A stretch of DNA of 64,000 bases from Ideonella sp. GTDB lineage: Bacteria; Pseudomonadota; Gammaproteobacteria; Burkholderiales; Burkholderiaceae_C. The position numbers and the translations under genes are program-made. The notes beneath the pieces are model-generated. The model made no database searches, was not told where the DNA came from, and saw only the letters and a list, made by a program, of their open reading frames with translations. The DNA is taken from positions 496,001 to 560,000 of the forward strand of contig JADKIA010000030.1 of assembly GCA_016721465.1 (NCBI GenBank), written 5' to 3'. This document shows, piece by piece, positions 59,202 to 64,000 of the stretch (position 1 is the first letter of the stretch; the number at the start of each line of letters is the position of its first letter).

Positions 59202-60707
59202 TCAGGCCGCGCGCTTCGCGTGCTGTCGATTGCGGTAGGTTTCGACCCAGGCGTACTTGTGCGCGTCGTCGCCGATCTCGCCCGGTGCGAGGCTCATGTA
59301 CTTCAACGCCCCCATCAGGTCAGGCGGCTGGATCTGCCCGGCGAGGAATCGGTCAACCAGACTCAGATGGTCGCGGTAACGCACCGGGTCCTGCTGGAAG
59401 ACCCAGCGATCGATCTCGGAGTTGAAGTGGTAGGTGCGGCCCTTGTAGTCGAGTGGGTAGTCCTTGACGTTCCAGCCCTTGCCCGGAATGGCGCAGATCG
59501 GCAACTGGCTCATGTTGCAGACGATGGGCAGCGTTTCCGGCACGGTCAGTTCGGGCCGGCCGGCGACCAGGTTGTCGATGATGACGTCCCAGGCCTGTCC
59601 AAAGCTGTCGTTCCAGCCGGGATACTTTTCCTCCAGCCAATCACGGCAGTCCGGGGTCACGCCAGCGGCGGGGTTCCACCAGATCGTCGGCCGCCAGAAC
59701 CAGATGCCCATCTGGTAGGCATGGTGCTGGTAGTCGAACTCGTTGACCATCTGGTCCCAGTACCAGGGAAGGTCCAGACCGAGGTCGATCAGCGAGCGCT
59801 CGAACTGCCCGACGATCCACTCGCGCATGAACTCCTTGAACGACTGCTTGCGGTGGTGCAGCGGCGTTGCATAGTCCATCGCCGTTCCGGTGAGCAGGCT
59901 GAACAATCGCCAGGCGCGGGCAATGGCCACGTCGACCAGCTTCTGTGCCTGTTCCTTGCGCCCGTTCGCGATCAGGATCTGCAGCGCCGGGCCGCCGATC
60001 TGGGCGTGGCGCGACTCATCGGTCTGGATGCTGGAGATCAGGCTCGAAAACGTGAAGTCACCGGCCTCGGCGGCGTCCGCCGCGAGGCCGAGAAACTGCA
60101 TGTTGGTGAAGCCGGTCTCGAAGGCGAAGGTCAGCATGACCGCGATCTCGACCGCGCTGCGCCCCAGGAACAGGTCGTCGAAGGTGTGGCGCGCCGCGAT
60201 CGCGCCCCATTCGTTCGTGTGATAGGCCTTGTGGGCCCAATCGAACTGCCGGTCCTTGGGACAGTAGTCGTGCGGGAAGTACAGCTGCAGCTGGGCATGC
60301 CGGTTCTCGTCCAACATGCCGAAGGTGGCCATGTTGCGCATGCCCGGCGCGCGACCAAATCGCGTCATGCGCGCCTCCGCACTCATCGCCGCGTACTCGC
60401 CGAGCGCAATCGCGCCGTAGTGCGACTTCAGGATCGAAAGCCATCCCGGGTCGGCTTCCTCGAACATGCGGCTGCGCTCCAGCGCCGCCTTGACCGAATA
60501 GGCCCCGGCGTCCTTCTCACGCTGGATGCGGACATACTCGGAGTAGGACGTCTTGTAAGGCTCGTCGTAGCCTTCCCAGCTGGCCATCGGCACGTCCATC
60601 GCGCCGGTCATGACATCGGGAAAGAGTTCGGACTCGGCCACATAGGTCGGGGTCCAGTTCGTGGCACGTGCAATGTCGTACCACTGAGCGCGTTCGAGTA
60701 ACGCCAT
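59202..60707 (-). CDS. tmoA: Toluene-4-monooxygenase-like hydroxylase alpha subunit, diiron
   Basis: The ATG at 60707 after AAGGAGAC gives 501 residues, as in TmoA; upstream frame extension is a shadow. Diiron ligands fall at the same numbers as in T4MO: Glu104, Glu134/His137 (DENRH), Glu197 and Glu231/His234 (DESRH). Pocket residues Ile100, Gly103 and Ala107 (IALGEYAA) also match T4MO, where they set para-hydroxylation. It should convert toluene to mainly p-cresol and benzene to phenol, feeding the dmp pathway. T3MO/TbuA1-type enzymes are close relatives, so regiospecificity is a prediction. Confidence 0.94.
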   Translation of the reverse strand: MALLERAQWYDIARATNWTPTYVAESELFPDVMTGAMDVPMASWEGYDEPYKTSYSEYVRIQREKDAGAYSVKAALERSRMFEEADPGWLSILKSHYGAIALGEYAAMSAEARMTRFGRAPGMRNMATFGMLDENRHAQLQLYFPHDYCPKDRQFDWAHKAYHTNEWGAIAARHTFDDLFLGRSAVEIAVMLTFAFETGFTNMQFLGLAADAAEAGDFTFSSLISSIQTDESRHAQIGGPALQILIANGRKEQAQKLVDVAIARAWRLFSLLTGTAMDYATPLHHRKQSFKEFMREWIVGQFERSLIDLGLDLPWYWDQMVNEFDYQHHAYQMGIWFWRPTIWWNPAAGVTPDCRDWLEEKYPGWNDSFGQAWDVIIDNLVAGRPELTVPETLPIVCNMSQLPICAIPGKGWNVKDYPLDYKGRTYHFNSEIDRWVFQQDPVRYRDHLSLVDRFLAGQIQPPDLMGALKYMSLAPGEIGDDAHKYAWVETYRNRQHAKRAA

Positions 60708-60789
60708 GGCGAGGTCTCCTTGTCGATCTGCGGCCCAAACCCGCGGTATCGGGTAGCCTGAGACAAAGAATAGAGACTGGCCAAAAGGC

Positions 60790-60824
60790 GCGCCATTGCA
60801 CCTTTTCCGGTGCGTCATTGCACT
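60790..60824 (-). promoter_or_regulatory. 22-base-period direct repeat upstream of tmoA
   Basis: On the minus strand AGTGCAATGACGC (60824-60812) and GGTGCAATGGCGC (60802-60790) are direct repeats sharing TGCAATG-CGC, spaced 22 bases apart (two helical turns). They lie 83-117 bases before the tmoA start in the gap after the response-regulator gene. This is where a TodT/FixJ-type activator would bind next to RNA polymerase. The sequence differs from the published Tod/Sty boxes. Confidence 0.55.
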
Positions 60825-60866
60825 TTGGTTTAGATCGAGGCGAGCCAGGCTCGCGGTCCAGCGCCT

Positions 60867-61472
60867 TCAGAGCGCCCGCAGCCGCTCCACCATGCCGATC
60901 AGCGCCGGCAGCGAGCGGGCGCACATCTTTTCCATGATGTTGTGGCGATGAACCTTGACCGTGACCTCGGTGATGCCGAGCTCGGCGGCAGTCTGCTTGT
61001 TTCGCATGCCACGTGCGATCAACGCTATCACTTCGCGCTCGCGCGAGGTCAGGCGGTCGTACCGGGCCTGGATTTCTGCCAGTTCAGCGCGCTGGTGCCG
61101 TGCGGCCCCATCTCGCTCGAGCGAGTGCGCGATCGCGTCGAGCAGGTCCTGATCGCGAAACGGCTTGGGCAGGAAGTCCACCGCACCTGCCTTCATGGCA
61201 CGAACGGTCATCGGGATGTCGCCGTGACCGGTGATGAAGATGATCGGCACGCGTTGCCCCGCCTGTGCGAGTTCGCGCTGCAATTCCAGTCCGCTCAGAC
61301 CCGGCATGCGCACGTCGAGCACCAAGCAAGCTGGGACATCAGGGCGCTGAAACTGAAGGAACTCCTTCGCTGACGCAAAGGTTTCGACGCTCAGCCCAAC
61401 CGAACGGATCAGGCTGCTCAGCGCCTCGCGCACCGAGAGATCGTCATCGACGACGAAGACCATCGAGTTCAT
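60867..61472 (-). CDS. tmoT: FixJ/TodT-family response regulator
   Basis: The 201-residue protein has a receiver domain (VVDDD, phospho-acceptor in LVLDVRMPG, FITGHGDIPMTVRAMKAGAVDFLPKPF) and a C-terminal LuxR-type HTH (LTSREREVIALIARGMRNKQTAAELGITEVTVKVHRHNIM, broken here only for reading). It matches TodT, TmoT and StyR regulators of aromatic oxygenase operons. Its start overlaps the kinase stop, and tmoA follows 159 bases downstream. Symbol assigned by family and position. Confidence 0.88.
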   Translation of the reverse strand: MNSMVFVVDDDLSVREALSSLIRSVGLSVETFASAKEFLQFQRPDVPACLVLDVRMPGLSGLELQRELAQAGQRVPIIFITGHGDIPMTVRAMKAGAVDFLPKPFRDQDLLDAIAHSLERDGAARHQRAELAEIQARYDRLTSREREVIALIARGMRNKQTAAELGITEVTVKVHRHNIMEKMCARSLPALIGMVERLRAL

Positions 61473-64000
61473 GTGCGATCAGTGGGCAAGGTGAAGCGGA
61501 AGGTCTCGCCGCGATCCTGGTTGGCGGCGGCCCACAGCCGCCCGCCGTGCGCCTCGACAATCGAGCGGCTGATGGCCAGGCCCATGCCCATGCCTGCTGG
61601 CTTTGTGGTGTGGAAGGCCTCGAAGATGCGCTCCCGATCTGCCGCGCCGATGCCCAAGCCGGTATCGCGAACCTCGACAAGCACGGCGCAATCGGCCTCG
61701 TTCCAGTGCGCGCTCAGCTCGACCACCCGAGGTGCCTCGTCGGTGGTACACATGGCCTCCATCGCATTCATCACCAGGTTGAGGATGACTTGCTGCAACT
61801 GCACGCGGTCGACCACCACCGCCGGAACGTTGTGGCTTGCCATCAGGCGCAAGGAAACGCCCTGGGCGCGCGCCTCGCCTTGCACCAGCTTGATCACCTC
61901 GCCGATGACTTCCTCGACATCGACCTGTGTTGGCAGGAACTCGCCACGTCTGAGGAAGCCGCGGATCCGCGCGATCACCTGGCTCGCCTGGTTGGCGTCG
62001 CGAACGATGCGCTGCACGGCCGCCTCCACTTCATCGGCGTTCGGCGGCTGCGCATCCAGCCAGCGCAGGCACGCGTGCCCATTGGCGACGACGGCCGCCA
62101 GCGGCTGATTCACCTCGTGCGCGATCGACGCGGCGAGCTCGCCCAGGGTCGAGACCCTGGCAACACGGGCGAGCTCGTTCTGCGCCGTGACCAGGGCTTC
62201 GGCCGCCCGCTTGCGCTCGGTGATGTCCTCGGCGACGACCACCAGCATGCGTGGCACGCTGCGGGTTGCGGGAAGAACGGAGACGCTGGTGTTCGCCCAA
62301 ACGACCTGTCCATCCCGGCGCTGATAGCGCCTTTGCAAGTGGTACTCGCGGATCTCGCCGGCCACGAGCCGCGCAATGCGCGCCTGCACGGTGGCGTGAT
62401 CTTCCTCGGGTGTGATCTTCAGGATGGAGCAATTGCGAAACTCCTCGCGCGAGTAGCCGAGCATGGTCTGGAACGCCGGATTGGTCGCAAGGATCTGCCC
62501 GGCTGAGTCCGTCATGGCAATGCCCACCGGAGAGTGTTCGTACAGCGCTCGCCAGCGGTGTTCTGACTCCTGCAGCGCCTCCATGCTGCGCTGCAGGGTT
62601 TGCCGGTTGGCGATGAGCTGGCGAGTCAACTGCGACAGGTCCTCGTTCTGGGTCGCCAGTTCGCGCTGCAATGCGTCACGTGCGCACTTCATCATCACCA
62701 GGTTGCGCACGCGCGCCCGCAACTCGTGCGCGGAGAAGGGCTTGGTGACGTAGTCCTGGACGGATTCAGCCAGCAGCCGGGCCCGCAGTGCCTCGTCACC
62801 CTTCGCGGACAGCACCAGAACAGGCACCTGCGCAAGGCGTGGCCGCCTGCGCATCTCGGCCACGAGCCGATCGCCGCCGAGCCTGGGCATCATGAGGTCG
62901 GTGACGACGAGGTCGGGCGGCTCAGTCTGGGCGCGCGCCAAGGCCTGCTCGCCGTCTGCCGCGGTAACGACGCGGTAGTCGCTGGCAAGTACCTCCGTGA
63001 TGAAACGCCGCATCTCGGCGTTGTCCTCGACCACCAGGATCGTCGCCCGGTCGTCCGCTGCCTCGAATGCTTCATCCTCGATCTTGCCGGGCTGGGCTAC
63101 CGCGATCGCGTCGCCCACGAAGGCCGCCTCCGCGTCGGGCTCGGCCATCGTCTCGACGTCGCGCACATAGGAACCGGCCGGCGCGTGCAACGGGAGCTCA
63201 ACCTGGAACAAGGCACCGCCGCCGGGCGCCGTCGACACACCAATGGTTCCCTGGTGCAGGTCGACGAACTCCTTGGCGATGGCCAGCCCGAGCCCCGTGC
63301 CGCCGACATCGCGCGTCGTTCCCCCCTGGGCCTGGCGGAAGCGCTCGAAGATCGCGCGTCGCATGTCGGACGGCACGCCCGGGCCGGTGTCCTGAACGCT
63401 GAGCACGAATGAATCGCCAGCGCCGGCTTCTAGCGCCAAACGGATGCGGCCGCCGACGGGCGTGAACTTGAAGGCGTTGGACAGCAGGTTCAGAACCACG
63501 CGTTCGATCTTCTCGGGATCGACTTCCGCGTGCAGCGTATCGGGGGTGTCGATGACGTACGAAACCGGGCGTTGCGGCGCGATCGCATGGAACTGTTCGG
63601 CGACCTTGCGAACGGCGCGTGCCAGGTCAATGCGCGCATGATTCAACCCCATCTTGCCCGCGTCGAGCTTGGCCAGATCGAGCAGGTCGTTGACGTGGTT
63701 GAGCAGGGTGGCGGCATTGCGGTGGATGACGTTCAGGTCGCGACGCTGCAAAACGGTGAGCTTGTCGCCGCCGGAGAGCATGGCTTCTGCGGGACCGAGG
63801 ATCAGCGCCAGTGGCGTGCGCAGCTCGTGGCTGATGTTGGCGAAAAAGTCGCTCTTGAGCTGATCGGCCTGTCGCAACTTGTCGAGCAGACTCTGCAATT
63901 CTTCGCTCTTGCGGGCGATCTGCGCCTCGGCGCGTTTCTTCTCGGTGATGTTGCGACCTTCGGCCAGCAGGAACACGACTTTGCCGTCCTGGTCCTTGAC
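61469..64000 (-). CDS. tmoS: TodS/TmoS-like double histidine kinase, N-terminus beyond window edge
   Basis: The open frame runs to the right edge, giving at least 844 residues. In order it shows the end of a PAS domain (FLLAEGRNITEKKRAEAQI), histidine kinase 1 (FFANISHELRTPLALIL; ATPase GTGLGLAIAKEF), a receiver (VVEDN, VVTDLMMPRLGG, DYVTKPFS), a second PAS domain (RALYEHSPVGIAMTDSAG), and histidine kinase 2 (ASIAHEVNQPLAAV; GMGMGLAISRSI). PAS-HK-receiver-PAS-HK is the TodS architecture, which binds toluene-like effectors in PAS1. The PAS1 ligand pocket is mostly outside the window. It is coupled by overlap to the response regulator and should activate tmoABCDEF. Confidence 0.9.
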   Translation of the reverse strand, partial: VKDQDGKVVFLLAEGRNITEKKRAEAQIARKSEELQSLLDKLRQADQLKSDFFANISHELRTPLALILGPAEAMLSGGDKLTVLQRRDLNVIHRNAATLLNHVNDLLDLAKLDAGKMGLNHARIDLARAVRKVAEQFHAIAPQRPVSYVIDTPDTLHAEVDPEKIERVVLNLLSNAFKFTPVGGRIRLALEAGAGDSFVLSVQDTGPGVPSDMRRAIFERFRQAQGGTTRDVGGTGLGLAIAKEFVDLHQGTIGVSTAPGGGALFQVELPLHAPAGSYVRDVETMAEPDAEAAFVGDAIAVAQPGKIEDEAFEAADDRATILVVEDNAEMRRFITEVLASDYRVVTAADGEQALARAQTEPPDLVVTDLMMPRLGGDRLVAEMRRRPRLAQVPVLVLSAKGDEALRARLLAESVQDYVTKPFSAHELRARVRNLVMMKCARDALQRELATQNEDLSQLTRQLIANRQTLQRSMEALQESEHRWRALYEHSPVGIAMTDSAGQILATNPAFQTMLGYSREEFRNCSILKITPEEDHATVQARIARLVAGEIREYHLQRRYQRRDGQVVWANTSVSVLPATRSVPRMLVVVAEDITERKRAAEALVTAQNELARVARVSTLGELAASIAHEVNQPLAAVVANGHACLRWLDAQPPNADEVEAAVQRIVRDANQASQVIARIRGFLRRGEFLPTQVDVEEVIGEVIKLVQGEARAQGVSLRLMASHNVPAVVVDRVQLQQVILNLVMNAMEAMCTTDEAPRVVELSAHWNEADCAVLVEVRDTGLGIGAADRERIFEAFHTTKPAGMGMGLAISRSIVEAHGGRLWAAANQDRGETFRFTLPTDRT

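Noticed and set aside
58470..60701. Plus-strand open frame of 743 codons across the tmo operon
   Set aside because: It crosses tmoD, tmoC, tmoB and tmoA on the opposite strand, all with clear family matches, so it is a shadow frame.

Overview
The window is 64 kb of high-GC DNA with tightly packed, overlapping genes. It looks like part of the chromosome (or a catabolic island) of a betaproteobacterium of the order Burkholderiales, most likely near Comamonadaceae. The grounds are the AphR/AphS-like phenol regulators, a Bug-type (TctC) binding protein, and GC-rich hairpins of the CCCCCTCAAGGGGG type at 43361-43395 and 58851-58887. No rRNA, tRNA, CRISPR array or complete insertion sequence was found. 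The content is almost entirely aromatic-compound catabolism, with its regulation and transport.

Region A (1-25.6 kb) is a less familiar catabolic island. It has two MhpA-like FAD monooxygenases (1752-3323, 14230-15834), two BphC-type extradiol dioxygenases (13295-14233, 23828-24730), two alpha/beta hydrolases (3674-4555, 19487-20332), a FAH-fold enzyme, an SDR, a BphK-like GST, an MFS transporter and a 1150-residue 2-oxoacid:ferredoxin oxidoreductase. It also carries an envelope module: a DUF1302 outer-membrane protein, a DUF1329 protein, a YCF48-like Asp-box protein, an MMPL/RND transporter and a UspA-hemerythrin fusion. Two closely similar TetR regulators each lie divergent from an extradiol dioxygenase. 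A shared site, approximately CTGATATNNGTATAAG, precedes four transcription units (4566, 13212, 19396, 23743), so the parts look like one regulon. The substrate cannot be read from the sequence. The gene set fits a hydrophobic phenolic, possibly polycyclic, compound. Decayed genes (VOC remnant at 3440-3589, nitroreductase remnant at 21304-21578) show past rearrangement.

Region B (26.0-33.6 kb) holds an OmpR-type two-component system divergent from a tripartite RND efflux pump in the order outer-membrane factor, adaptor, pump. A degraded stretch and an EF-hand protein follow (33.7-34.7 kb).

Region C (34.7-56.0 kb) is a phenol meta-cleavage locus. A DmpR/AphR-type sigma-54 activator and a GntR (AphS-like) regulator are divergent from a long operon. 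That operon encodes multicomponent phenol hydroxylase (dmpKLMNOP), ferredoxin (dmpQ), catechol 2,3-dioxygenase (dmpB), an HbpS-like protein, then dmpC, E, H, D, F and G, a Bug protein and dmpI. A strong sigma-54 promoter lies directly before dmpK. A LivK/G/F/H/M-type ABC importer follows in the same direction.

Region D (56.0-64.0 kb, minus strand) is a toluene-4-monooxygenase-like operon (tmoABCDEF) preceded by a FixJ-type response regulator and a TodS-like double histidine kinase that runs off the right edge. It converges on region C with no gap. Together C and D should convert benzene or toluene to phenols, then catechols, then pyruvate and acetyl-CoA.
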